DNA from: Levilactobacillus acidifarinae DSM 19394 = JCM 15949
Lineage (GTDB): Bacteria > Bacillota > Bacilli > Lactobacillales > Lactobacillaceae
Assembly (NCBI RefSeq): GCF_001434835.1
Contig: NZ_AZDV01000009.1
Location: forward strand, 25,837 to 89,836
Reading direction: 5' to 3'
Length of the DNA: 64,000 nt
This document shows, piece after piece, positions 51,020 to 59,375 of the stretch (positions within the stretch are counted from its first letter, which is position 1; each line of letters begins with the position of its first letter). Below the pieces are notes generated by a model, which was given only the letters and a program-made list of their open reading frames with translations, did not search any database and was not told where the DNA came from. A program made the position numbers and the translations under genes.

Positions 51020-52204
51020 TTATTTGGCTACCGCGGCTTGACGGTGAACCCGAATCACGTGGTTCAACGTGAGGGCGAGCCCCAGGGAAATCACGGCGTA
51101 CACCGCGGCGGCCCAACTGATGTGGCGAATTCCGACCACGCCCAGTAGACCCGAGGCCGTCGCCGATCCCAGCGAGATGCCGAAGTTAAAGAAGATCGAA
51201 CTTAACGATGACGCCAGCACGGCCGATTGCGGATAATCCCGTTCGGCGATGTTTAAGAAGTGAATCTGGACCGGTGAATTCAACACCGTGATGATCAACG
51301 TTAGGACCAGTAAGATGCCTAACCCCATCACCTGACTGTTCATCCCCACCGGCAGCAGCATCAAGAGAATAAAGTCGGCCACGTAGAACCACGGCATGAT
51401 CCGTAGCCCATTTCGTTCGGCTAACGCCCCGGAGAGTCGGTTACTAAAGATACTCATGATCCCGATCAAGAACAATAGCCAGTTCAGGCTGGTCACACTA
51501 AACCCGAGCCCGGTGGTTAAGATCGGCCGAATGTAGGTGTAGTACGCGTACATGGTCGCTGCACTGAAGAGCACCAGGGCAATGGCCACGTAGACGCGTT
51601 TGTCGGTCAACAAGACCAGCTGATTTTTGATACTCCCTTGGACCTGTTCGACCTGCCGGGGTAACAGCCACCCTAACAGCACACAGGTAATGATGCTAAT
51701 AATTGAAATCAAATAAAAGGCGTCGTGCCAACTATAGGCCGTACTGATGGCGGTCCCCAGTGGCACCCCAAAAACCGACGCGATACTGAAGCCGGCAAAG
51801 ATCCACGAGACCAGACCGGCCCGCTTTTCGCGCGGCGCAATCGTACTGGCGAAGGTCATAATCAACGAAATAATCGCCCCGGCCACCATCGCCGTGAGGA
51901 TCCGGGAAACCAGTAAGACGCCGTAATTAAAGGCCAACCCACTCATGGTGTTTCCAATCAGAAAAATCACCATCAGCGTCATCAGCGTTTTGTAGCGGCT
52001 AAAACGGTTAGTGAGAATCGTGATAAACGGGGTACTGACGGCGTAAACCGTCGCAAAGATGGTCACCAGATACCCCACCGTGGCGACCGGCATGCGCAGC
52101 TCCTTAGCGATATCGGAGAGAACCCCGACCACCATAAATTCGTTGCAGCCCAACATGAAGGCCACTAGGACAAAGACAATTGCTTGCCAACGATACTTGT
52201 TCAA
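51020..52204 (-). CDS. MFS transporter, DHA1 family, tandem copy 1
   Basis: A 394-residue protein with about twelve helices, of the AraJ/YdhP-like efflux group. It has FMLGCNEFMVVGVLSDIA in helix 1, TNRFSRYKTLM (motif A-like), GVPLGTAISTAYSWH and IQIHFLNIAERDYP. The start is TTG behind GGAGG. The adjacent gene at 52285-53478 is clearly a paralogue: helix 1 and most later motifs can be aligned residue by residue. Substrate unknown; sugar or drug efflux is typical for the group. Confidence 0.92.
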   Translation of the reverse strand: MNKYRWQAIVFVLVAFMLGCNEFMVVGVLSDIAKELRMPVATVGYLVTIFATVYAVSTPFITILTNRFSRYKTLMTLMVIFLIGNTMSGLAFNYGVLLVSRILTAMVAGAIISLIMTFASTIAPREKRAGLVSWIFAGFSIASVFGVPLGTAISTAYSWHDAFYLISIISIITCVLLGWLLPRQVEQVQGSIKNQLVLLTDKRVYVAIALVLFSAATMYAYYTYIRPILTTGLGFSVTSLNWLLFLIGIMSIFSNRLSGALAERNGLRIMPWFYVADFILLMLLPVGMNSQVMGLGILLVLTLIITVLNSPVQIHFLNIAERDYPQSAVLASSLSSIFFNFGISLGSATASGLLGVVGIRHISWAAAVYAVISLGLALTLNHVIRVHRQAAVAK

Positions 52205-52284
52205 AATCTTGTTCCTCCGTCCGGTTAAAATTCGGTATTCTTAGCGTACACTATTCCGAACGATTTTGCAGATAAAAATCGTTT

Positions 52285-53478
52285 TCATTCGGAAAATTTT
52301 GCAGGTTGTCGCTGCGCCTGCCGAGCGTTGGTCCGGTTGAGCCAAACCGATAACCCTAGCGAAATCACCGCAAACAACGCCGCGCCCCAGCCAAGGCTGG
52401 TCAACCCCGCCGTTTGTAAGACGCCCGAGGCCGTGGCCGACCCCAGCGAGATGCCGACGTTAAAGAAGATGGCGTTTAACGCCGACGCCAAGGCGATGGC
52501 CTGCGGGTAGTCCGCTTCGGCCACGTCTAAGAAGTGAATCTGAATCGGTGAGCCCCCAATCAGCACCAGTAGAGTCAACAAGAGTAGTAGGCCGTACCCA
52601 CTCCACGCGTTTAGCATGGCCAACGGGAACAGGCACAAGAGGATAATGTCGACGACGTAAAGTTTGGGGAGTTGTTTTAACCCGTGGTGTTCGGCCAGGG
52701 TCCCCGATAACCGATTGCTGACGATACTAACGATCCCGATGATCATCAGTAACCAGTTCAACATGCTGGTGTTAAAGCCCAGTGTCGTGGTGATCAACGG
52801 TCGGACGTAGGTGTAATAGGCGTACGACGTTGCGGCCGTAAAGAGGATCAACGCCGCGCCCAGGTAGATGCGTTTGTCGGTCAGTAAGACTAGCTGATCC
52901 TTAATGCCGCTGACGGGCTGTTTTAAGTTGCGAGGCAGTAGCAGGCCCAAGACGATGCAGGTCACCAGACTCAATAACGAGATTACGTGAAAGGCGTCCT
53001 GCCACCCGAGGTGGGTACTGATGGCCGTCCCAATTGGGACCCCGATGACCGAGGCAATACTGAAACCGGCGGCCAACCAGGACACCAGAATGGCCCGTTT
53101 ATTCCGGGGCGCAATCACGCTAGAGATGGCGATACATAACGATTCGATGGTCCCGGCCACCACGGCGGTAATCAGCCGGGCCGCCACTAAGATGGGGAAG
53201 CTGGTGGCAAATCCCGTCAGGGTGTTCCCAATCAAAAAGATGATCATGAGAGCCATGAACGTGTGGTACCGGTTAAACCGGTTGGTCAGCACGGTGATCA
53301 ACGGCGTACTGATGGCGTAGACGATGGCAAACACGGTCACCAAATACCCCACCGTGGCGACGCTCACCTTTAGCGAACTGGCAATATCGGAAATGATCCC
53401 CACCACAATAAACTCGTTACAGCCTAACATAAACGACACCAAGACGAAGGCGGCCGCTTGTAATTGATACTTGGTCAC
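52285..53478 (-). CDS. MFS transporter, DHA1 family, tandem copy 2
   Basis: A 397-residue paralogue of the next gene downstream. It has FMLGCNEFIVVGIISDIA, TNRFNRYHTFM, GVPIGTAISTHLGWQ, KDQLVLLTDKRIYLG and IQIHFLDVAEADYP. The GTG at 53478 behind AAAGGAGC is chosen; a longer frame includes an implausible polar N-terminus. The two genes lie 80 bp apart on the same strand, consistent with tandem duplication followed by divergence. Confidence 0.92.
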   Translation of the reverse strand: MTKYQLQAAAFVLVSFMLGCNEFIVVGIISDIASSLKVSVATVGYLVTVFAIVYAISTPLITVLTNRFNRYHTFMALMIIFLIGNTLTGFATSFPILVAARLITAVVAGTIESLCIAISSVIAPRNKRAILVSWLAAGFSIASVIGVPIGTAISTHLGWQDAFHVISLLSLVTCIVLGLLLPRNLKQPVSGIKDQLVLLTDKRIYLGAALILFTAATSYAYYTYVRPLITTTLGFNTSMLNWLLMIIGIVSIVSNRLSGTLAEHHGLKQLPKLYVVDIILLCLFPLAMLNAWSGYGLLLLLTLLVLIGGSPIQIHFLDVAEADYPQAIALASALNAIFFNVGISLGSATASGVLQTAGLTSLGWGAALFAVISLGLSVWLNRTNARQAQRQPAKFSE

Positions 53479-53669
53479 AAAGAACGCTCCTTTTCTCGTT
53501 GGATTACCGCGCCCGGTAATCCCGGACCCGTTTCCTTTCACTCTAACGGTTTTCACGAAAAATAGGAACCCCTGCATGCCCGAAAGACGCCAAAGAACCC
53601 AGCCAAGTTTAACTTCTCGGCTGAGCTCTTTGCGGTAATTTTTATGATCTAATACTCCTGATGCTGTGA

Positions 53670-54086
53670 TTAGACTTGGGGTGGTTGCTGGCCGTCACGA
53701 TAATACACGGGGCTCGGGGCCGTCACGGGATGGGTCCGTAACCAGGCCACGATTTGACGGCCTAGGTCGTCGCCCATTTTCCCGCTCGCTTCAATCTGGG
53801 CTTGGGTAATCTGATCGACGTGAATGCCGGCCGTCACGGTACAACTCCCCGTTAACGTCGGTTGGACCTGATGGGCGACCCGTTCGCCCACCAGGTGGTC
53901 CTTGTGATAACGCCCGTCGTGGCTAGGAAACTTCACGGTCCGTAACGGCGTGGTTCGGGTCAACGTGGTCACGTCACCAATGTGGGGATGGGTGCCCCCC
54001 GTGACCACAATCAGTAGGTCGGGGCCGACCACCGTCAGTTCGGCGGTCATCGTGTACCCGACTTGGGTAACTTGAAATTGTGGCAT
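53670..54086 (-). CDS. LpdD-like small protein of a gallate-type decarboxylase
   Basis: A 138-residue protein with VVTGGTHPHIGDVTTL near residue 30 and a C-terminal AGIHVDQITQAQIEAS segment. By position and length it corresponds to LpdD, the small gene paired with lpdB in L. plantarum. LpdD is described as unnecessary or auxiliary for decarboxylation and its biochemical role is unclear. The start MPQFQVT follows GGGAGGGGG, 2 bp after the lpdB-like stop. Sequence recognition alone is moderate; the neighbourhood makes the call. Confidence 0.75.
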   Translation of the reverse strand: MPQFQVTQVGYTMTAELTVVGPDLLIVVTGGTHPHIGDVTTLTRTTPLRTVKFPSHDGRYHKDHLVGERVAHQVQPTLTGSCTVTAGIHVDQITQAQIEASGKMGDDLGRQIVAWLRTHPVTAPSPVYYRDGQQPPQV

Positions 54087-54088
54087 GG

Positions 54089-54652
54089 TTAGTCCCCCTC
54101 CCAACGCCGATCCATGGCGGTATGAATCCCGAAGGCGTCCAGCACCTTCATGGTTTGGTGATCGACCAAGTCCTGAATGGTTTGCGGGTGGTTATAGAAG
54201 GCCGGAATCGGTGGGATGATTTGGGCCCCTAACCGGGCTAACTTGGTCAGGTTTTCCAGGTGAATCACGCTAAGCGGCGTTTCCCGGGGGACGATGACCA
54301 GCTTACGTTGTTCCTTAATGGTCACGTCGGCGGCCCGGGCAATCAGGTTCTCCCCGAAGCCGTACGCCACGCTGGCCACGGTCTTCATGCTGGCGGGCAC
54401 GATGACCATCCCGGCGTTTAGAAACGACCCGCTGGCGATGGCGGCTCCCTGATCTTTATCGCTGTAAACCACGTCGGCCAAGGCTTTAACGTCCGCCAGC
54501 GTTTCAGTCGTTTCCAGCGCCAGATTCTTGGTAGCCCAAGCACTCATCACCAGGTGGGTTTCCACGTCCGGTAACGCCCGGAGTTTCCGTAAGAGATCAA
54601 CGGCGTAAATGGTGCCCGAGGCCCCCGTAACCCCAATAATGATTTTCTGCAT
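54089..54652 (-). CDS. UbiX/LpdB-type flavin prenyltransferase
   Basis: UbiX-type enzymes attach a dimethylallyl group to FMN to make the prenylated FMN cofactor used by UbiD decarboxylases. The 187-residue protein starts MQKIIIGVTGASGTIYAVDLL, the FMN-binding start of the family. It also has PASMKTVASVAYGFGENLIARAADV and VPRETPLSVIHLENL. The ATG at 54652 is chosen over a TTG seven codons earlier. It lies between the LpdD-like and UbiD genes and should supply their cofactor. In L. plantarum the partner is LpdB. Confidence 0.93.
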   Translation of the reverse strand: MQKIIIGVTGASGTIYAVDLLRKLRALPDVETHLVMSAWATKNLALETTETLADVKALADVVYSDKDQGAAIASGSFLNAGMVIVPASMKTVASVAYGFGENLIARAADVTIKEQRKLVIVPRETPLSVIHLENLTKLARLGAQIIPPIPAFYNHPQTIQDLVDHQTMKVLDAFGIHTAMDRRWEGD

Positions 54653-54683
54653 GTCCCCATCGCCTTTCTTCAATTGAATTCGC

Positions 54684-56156
54684 TTATTTTAAATACTTCT
54701 GCCAGTCCGGGACTTCCTTGAATTGCGCCCGCTCGAACTGGTCCTTCAAATCAAACGGCACGGTCCCGTCTAAGATCAGCTTCGATGACATCCCCCGTAC
54801 CCGAATCGACTTCGGGTCGTATTCCGGTCGTTCCGACGGATCCAACGGGTGGTTACGCATCCCCGGCAACACCACGATGTCCTGGTCGGCCTGGAAACGC
54901 GTGTTAACGGTCCACATCACGTCGTTCATGTCGAAGATGTCGACGTCCTCGTCCACCAAGATGACGGTCTTAAGCTCCTTAAACGCGGAGAACGCCAGTA
55001 ACGCGGCCTGCCGTTGAATGCCCTCGTCGGCCTCGTCAGCTTTATGGATCTGCATGATGGTCATCAACTTCCCCCCACCTGCTGGCGGGTTGTAGACGTT
55101 TAAGACCTTCCCCGGAATCGCCCGGTTGGTCAGTTCCAGAATGCTGGCTTCGGTGGGAATTCCGGCCATGCTGACGTGTTCTTCGGACGGCCCGATGACA
55201 CTTTGCATGATTGGATTCTTGCGGTGCGTGACCGCGGTGACCTTGATGACCTGTAGGGCCGGATTAGCGTCACCGTCGTATCCCGGGAACTCAGGCATGG
55301 CCTTACCGGTATGCGTATTGATATCCTCTTGAACCCGTTCGTTTGGCATGATGTAGCCCTCTAGGGTGTATTCGGCCCGAGCAATCGCCCGCTCGTCGAC
55401 CGTTAACCCGGGTACCAGGCCCACGGCTTCTTGACGAATGGCGCCCGCGACGCCCAGTTCGTTATACCCCAGCGGCGTGGTCGGTGGCTCGAAGGTCGCA
55501 CCAATGGTAATAGCCGGGTCCAACCCAATGCTAATGGTGACGGGCATGGGTTCGTTGACCGCTTCGTATTCGCTGGCAAACTTGCCAATGTGCCGGCCAC
55601 CAGGCATGATGTAGATGCCCAATTTATCCTTATCTTCTAAGACCATCCGGTGGATCGTCACGTCGCTCATGGTCTTGGCCTTGTTGGACCCCAGCACCAC
55701 GCCGACCGTGATGTAGGGCCCGGCGTCTTGGGGCGTGTTAGTTGGTGCCGCCACCAGTTTACGGATATCGAAGTCCGGATCGGTGGCCTTATGGACGACC
55801 TCGTGAGCCGGCGCCTGATCTTCGGGCACCTCCACGGGTGGGACCGGGTGGTCGACCGCGTCGTTTAGAAACTGCCCTAGTGTCTGTGCGTCGTGGTGAA
55901 ACATCAACCCAACGCGCCGGCGGCTGGCCATGAGACCGGTCAATACGCGGGTCCCGGGAAACCCGGTCACCTGGTTAAACATCATCGCGGGGCCTTCCTG
56001 GGTCGGCCGTTGGACCGTTCCACCCGCACCAATGTAGCGGTAGACCCCGGAGAGTTCCGCATTCGGGTCTACGGCGACGTTGGTTTCGTGGTACTGACCG
56101 GGATGGGTCTTAAGTTCGCTGAGCACCCGGCGTAAATCATAAGGTTCGTTTGTCAT
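54684..56156 (-). CDS. UbiD/LpdC-type aromatic acid decarboxylase
   Basis: A 490-residue prenyl-FMN-dependent decarboxylase, the size of LpdC (gallate/protocatechuate decarboxylase). Visible parts are MTNEPYDLRRVLSELK, GPAMMFNQVTGFPGTRVLTG, TIHRMVLEDKDKLGIYIMPGG, LPxTTPLGYNELG-like PTTPLGYNELGVAGAIRQE, and ARAEYTLEGYIMPNERV with the family's conserved Glu. The start is an ATG preceded by GAGGAGGTCATC. It is first in a three-gene unit with UbiX and LpdD-like genes, facing a LysR gene. Gallate or protocatechuate is the likely substrate, by analogy. Confidence 0.9.
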   Translation of the reverse strand: MTNEPYDLRRVLSELKTHPGQYHETNVAVDPNAELSGVYRYIGAGGTVQRPTQEGPAMMFNQVTGFPGTRVLTGLMASRRRVGLMFHHDAQTLGQFLNDAVDHPVPPVEVPEDQAPAHEVVHKATDPDFDIRKLVAAPTNTPQDAGPYITVGVVLGSNKAKTMSDVTIHRMVLEDKDKLGIYIMPGGRHIGKFASEYEAVNEPMPVTISIGLDPAITIGATFEPPTTPLGYNELGVAGAIRQEAVGLVPGLTVDERAIARAEYTLEGYIMPNERVQEDINTHTGKAMPEFPGYDGDANPALQVIKVTAVTHRKNPIMQSVIGPSEEHVSMAGIPTEASILELTNRAIPGKVLNVYNPPAGGGKLMTIMQIHKADEADEGIQRQAALLAFSAFKELKTVILVDEDVDIFDMNDVMWTVNTRFQADQDIVVLPGMRNHPLDPSERPEYDPKSIRVRGMSSKLILDGTVPFDLKDQFERAQFKEVPDWQKYLK

Positions 56157-56272
56157 GTGATGACCTCCTCGTTCAAGCTTACAAGGCCTAGTTTACGGGA
56201 GTTAACCCTTGCAAACAATTCAACTTACGCTTAACGTTATTCCTAACAGGACTAATAGAAAGGATGGACGCC

Positions 56273-57154
56273 ATGACCATTGAAGACCTGCACAGCTTCA
56301 TCGTGCTTTACCAGTTGCAAAACGTCTCGGATGCCGCCGTCGAGCTGAACATCACCCAGTCGGCGCTTTCCAAACGCCTGCGTAACCTACAAGCCGAACT
56401 GGGCAGTCCCCTGATTTCGACGCGTAACAAGCGGCGGTTAACCATTACCGAGAGTGGGGAAATTTTCTTCCGTTACGCTCAGACCATCACGGCCCAATAC
56501 GGCCTCCTGCAACGCGAACTCCAGGATTACCGCGAACTACGCCGCGGGACAATCCACATCGGCAGCGTGCCGGTCATGGCCCAGTATGGCTTAACCACTA
56601 AGCTCAGTCACTTTATGCAAGACTACCCCCAAATCAACCTGCGCCTAGACGAGCTAGAGGGCGACGACCTAATTGGCCAACTCCAGGCACACCATCTCGA
56701 CCTAGCCATCCTCCGCGACGTTCAGAGTCGCCAACTCAACTCTTCACAGTTTCACACTCAGGACCTCCTAACCGACGAACTCAAGGTGATTTTACCGCGT
56801 GACCACCCCCTCGCCGCTCGCGCAACCATCACCATGGCGGATCTCCGTGACGTGGACATCGTCACGCTCAGTCCGGGGTCCGGTATCTACGAACGCATGG
56901 GCACCCTCTACCAACAGGCCGGGCTGACCCCCAACATTCGCTTCAGCACCCCCCACATTGAAACGCTCCTAGGACTGATTGCCCACACCCAATGGGTCAC
57001 CTTCCTGTTCGCCCAAGCCGCAGCCCCGTTTCTTTCCGCGGACTTCGTGACCCGCCCACTGGTACCGGCTCAGGTCAGTCACCTGCAACTGGTTGTCCCC
57101 CGTGGCGACCAAACCCCGACTATTGCCCGCCTGTTACAGTACCTGACCCAGTAG
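56273..57154 (+). CDS. LysR-family transcriptional regulator
   Basis: A 293-residue LysR-type regulator with an N-terminal winged helix (MTIEDLHSFIVLYQLQNVSDAAVELNITQSALSKRLRNL, split here as one domain of about 60 residues). A periplasmic-binding-like effector domain follows (about 90-290). The ATG at 56273 is 9 bp after AAAGG; an ATG three codons earlier lies too close to that site. It diverges from the decarboxylase operon with a 116-bp gap, so it probably activates it in response to an aromatic acid, as TanR does for tannin genes in L. plantarum. Confidence 0.88.
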   Translation: MTIEDLHSFIVLYQLQNVSDAAVELNITQSALSKRLRNLQAELGSPLISTRNKRRLTITESGEIFFRYAQTITAQYGLLQRELQDYRELRRGTIHIGSVPVMAQYGLTTKLSHFMQDYPQINLRLDELEGDDLIGQLQAHHLDLAILRDVQSRQLNSSQFHTQDLLTDELKVILPRDHPLAARATITMADLRDVDIVTLSPGSGIYERMGTLYQQAGLTPNIRFSTPHIETLLGLIAHTQWVTFLFAQAAAPFLSADFVTRPLVPAQVSHLQLVVPRGDQTPTIARLLQYLTQ

Positions 57155-57214
57155 GCCGTGGTATACTAAACCCAATTAAGCATTAACCCTAAACTCAATT
57201 TTCGGAGGTTTCTT

Positions 57215-57625
57215 ATGATTAGACCCATCGTCCACGATCCCCAGCAACTCCAAACTAAAGCCACGCCAGCGACCCGCGCCGACGCCGGTCTGGTCACCGA
57301 CCTACTCGACACGTTACGCGCCCACCAGGCTAACTGCGTGGGAATGGCCGCCAACATGATCGGCCAAAATAAGCGGATCATCGTTGTCCTAATGGGCATG
57401 CTGCCCGTCGCCATGATCAACCCGCAAATCCGGCAAAAAAAGGCGCCATTTCAGACCGAAGAGGGGTGTTTATCGTTGAGTGGGCAGCGTCCCACCACGC
57501 GGTACCAGACCATCACGGTCGACTACCTCAACCAACAATTTCAACCGCAACACCAGGAATTTAGCGGCTTCATCGCTCAGATCATCCAACACGAAGTCGA
57601 CCACTGCAACGGCATCTTAATCTAA
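57215..57625 (+). CDS. Peptide deformylase-like protein with altered motif 1
   Basis: A 136-residue member of the peptide deformylase family. Motif 2 EEGCLSL (Cys metal ligand) and motif 3 QHEVDHCNG (two His ligands and catalytic Glu) are intact. Motif 1, usually GxGLAAPQxG, reads GMAANMIG, so the conserved Gln is replaced by Met. Short deformylase-like paralogues of this kind occur in Firmicutes beside a normal Def. Whether it still removes formyl groups is uncertain. Start behind CGGAGG, followed by an acetyltransferase 18 bp later. Confidence 0.85.
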   Translation: MIRPIVHDPQQLQTKATPATRADAGLVTDLLDTLRAHQANCVGMAANMIGQNKRIIVVLMGMLPVAMINPQIRQKKAPFQTEEGCLSLSGQRPTTRYQTITVDYLNQQFQPQHQEFSGFIAQIIQHEVDHCNGILI

Positions 57626-57643
57626 GAAAGGCAGGTTTTCTCC

Positions 57644-58264
57644 ATGTCCGAACAAGCCAGAATGTTAGCGGGGCAACTTTACGACCCCACCGATCCCGAA
57701 CTCAACCGGCAACAACGCGCCGCGCACGTCTTGAACCAGGCATACAACCAGTCCGGCGAAAATCCGGCCAGCGTCCGGGCCGCCCTGATCGACGAGCTGG
57801 TGCCCAACCACGGTGTCGACACCTACTTTCAGGGACCCATCTTCTTTGATTATGGCCGCTACACCACCATTGGCGACGACTTTTACGGCAACACCAACCT
57901 CACCGTGCTCGATTCGTGTCCCGTGACCATCGGTGACAACGTGATGTGTGGGCCCAACGTGACGCTGGTGACGGCCATGCACGCGCTACGTTATCAGGAC
58001 CGTAACCTGCGGACCCGTCCGGACGGCTCGAAATACGACTTGGAATACGCCAAACCTATCACCATCGGGAATAACTGTTGGTTGGCCAGCAACGTCACGG
58101 TCATCGGTGGCGTGACCATCGGCGACGGTTGCGTGATTGGCGCCGGTAGCGTGGTCACCCGCGACATCCCCGCCAACTCGTTAGCCGTGGGGAATCCCTG
58201 CCGCGTCTTGCGCGAGATCACTGAAGATGATGCGCTGGACATGAGTCGTGAAACACCCATTTAA
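57644..58264 (+). CDS. Sugar O-acetyltransferase (maltose/galactoside type)
   Basis: A 206-residue left-handed beta-helix acetyltransferase that uses acetyl-CoA. It has an N-terminal MLAGQLYDPTDPELNRQQRAAH helix region. The hexapeptide-repeat section contains DYGRYTTIGDDFYGN, GDNVMCGPNVTLVTAMHAL with the catalytic His, and GNNCWLASNVTVIGGVTIG. AGSVVTRDIPANSLAVGNPCRV ends the domain. It shares its transcript with the deformylase-like gene by spacing. The substrate sugar is not visible. Confidence 0.92.
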   Translation: MSEQARMLAGQLYDPTDPELNRQQRAAHVLNQAYNQSGENPASVRAALIDELVPNHGVDTYFQGPIFFDYGRYTTIGDDFYGNTNLTVLDSCPVTIGDNVMCGPNVTLVTAMHALRYQDRNLRTRPDGSKYDLEYAKPITIGNNCWLASNVTVIGGVTIGDGCVIGAGSVVTRDIPANSLAVGNPCRVLREITEDDALDMSRETPI

Positions 58265-58278
58265 CGCTATCGTTTAAA

Positions 58279-58463
58279 AGAGAGTGGGACAAAAGGCGAT
58301 TAGCTGGCGAGCATGAACGACGGTTCGTAAGGCGGATAATCCCGAACTTGGATTATCTGACTTACGGGGTTAAGCGGAACCAGCTAATCGCCTTTTGGCG
58401 CACGTTTCAGCACCAGATGTTCGGAGACACAACGGGTCTGGGATTTTTGTCCCAGCCCCTTTT
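58279..58463 (+). repeat. Structured intergenic repeat family B ('gagtgggaca' type), copy 2
   Basis: Begins AGAGAGTGGGACAAAAGG and ends GGATTTTTGTCCCAGCCCC, so its outer arms TGGGACAAAA and TTTTTGTCCCA pair. The second stem AAAAGGCGATTAGCTGG pairs with CCAGCTAATCGCCTTTT. The inner hairpin is CGTAAG..ATAATCC / GGATTAT..CTTACG, with compensatory change against copy 1 at 34445. It sits right after the acetyltransferase and its TTTT tail may serve as terminator. Confidence 0.82.
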
Positions 58464-58527
58464 AGGTTGCATCCCCCGACCAATATCTTCTAAAATAGAC
58501 CTTACTTTGGCATAAGGAGTGCAACGC

Positions 58528-58911
58528 GTGAAAAAAATTGGCTTAATCTTCATCTGTGCGTTTCTGGGGAGCGCCCTACGACTGAGTTTAACGGCGTGGA
58601 CCACACCGCACCACTACCTCACAATTCTCACCATCAACGTGATTGGCTCGTTTGGCCTACCGCTGATTACCGGCGCGCTTCCATTACTCTGGCCGGTCTC
58701 ACCCGCCATGGTTACCGGGCTCAGCGTGGGGCTCGTCGGTAGTTTTACGACCTTCTCCACGTTTACGGTCGATGCCGTATCCTTACTCCACCAGCACGCC
58801 GCGTGGCTCGCCGGCGGTTACGTGCTGGGAAGTCTGGTGTTCGGCTGGAGCGCCGCTGCGGCGGGAATTACGTTAAGTGCTCGGTTAGTGAAACGGGGGC
58901 GGCGCGCATGA
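58528..58911 (+). CDS. crcB: CrcB/Fluc fluoride channel, subunit A of pair 2
   Basis: A 127-residue fluoride channel subunit, paralogous to the gene at 12701-13081. It has CAFLGSALRLSLTAW, LTINVIGSFGLPL with the conserved Asn, and GLSVGLVGSFTTFSTFTVD with the pore signature. The GTG at 58528 has AAGGAG 8 bases upstream; a GTG three codons earlier overlaps that site. The stop overlaps the partner's ATG. Structured repeat B copy 2 lies just upstream. Confidence 0.92.
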   Translation: MKKIGLIFICAFLGSALRLSLTAWTTPHHYLTILTINVIGSFGLPLITGALPLLWPVSPAMVTGLSVGLVGSFTTFSTFTVDAVSLLHQHAAWLAGGYVLGSLVFGWSAAAAGITLSARLVKRGRRA

Positions 58912-59261
58912 TTACCCTAATTATTGTCAGCGGGGCTGGCGCATTCGGTGCCTTAGCCCGCTACGGCGTGACCTTCTGGGGGAACCGCTTGTTCTTCGAT
59001 ACCTACTTGCCCCTCCCCACGCTGGTAATCAACGTCACCGCAGCCTTCTTGTTGGGATTAGCGGCCGGCCATTTCCCCGCTAGTAGTTTAGCCTTTCAGC
59101 TCATCAGCGGTCTGCTGGGGGGCTTTTCCACCTTCTCCACGTTCACCAACGAGTTGGCCGGCCTACTGCACCGGTTTCCTAAAGTCGCCGTGAGTTACCT
59201 CCTCTTATCCGTGGTACTGGGACTAGCCGCCGCGGGAGTCGGCTTCTGGCTGGGAGGTTAA
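58908..59261 (+). CDS. crcB: CrcB/Fluc fluoride channel, subunit B of pair 2
   Basis: A 117-residue partner of the preceding gene, starting at ATG inside its final codons (ATGA overlap). It has SGAGAFGALARYG with the family N-terminal motif, VINVTAAFLLGLAAG and GGFSTFSTFTNEL. It parallels the gene at 13078-13431 in length and order, so pair 1 and pair 2 derive from a duplicated two-gene unit or from independent gain. Confidence 0.93.
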   Translation: MITLIIVSGAGAFGALARYGVTFWGNRLFFDTYLPLPTLVINVTAAFLLGLAAGHFPASSLAFQLISGLLGGFSTFSTFTNELAGLLHRFPKVAVSYLLLSVVLGLAAAGVGFWLGG

Positions 59262-59323
59262 GTTGTGACGCGCCGTTTGGACTAGGGTCACCGCCAACTA
59301 GGGCCTTTCCCGAAGTAACGAGC

Positions 59324-59364
59324 AACGCCCCGAATTTCCAACCAAGGAATCCGGGGCGTTTTTT
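59324..59364 (+). terminator. Terminator after crcB pair 2
   Basis: AACGCCCCG..CGGGGCGTT is followed by six T, about 60 bp past the crcB stop and just before the convergent DsrE-like gene. Confidence 0.85.
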
Positions 59365-59375
59365 CGGCTAATCAT

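Noticed and set aside
53590..53635. Hairpin between the LpdD-like gene and the MFS gene as terminator
   Set aside because: The stem has several mismatches and lacks a proper T run; it may still be weakly active.
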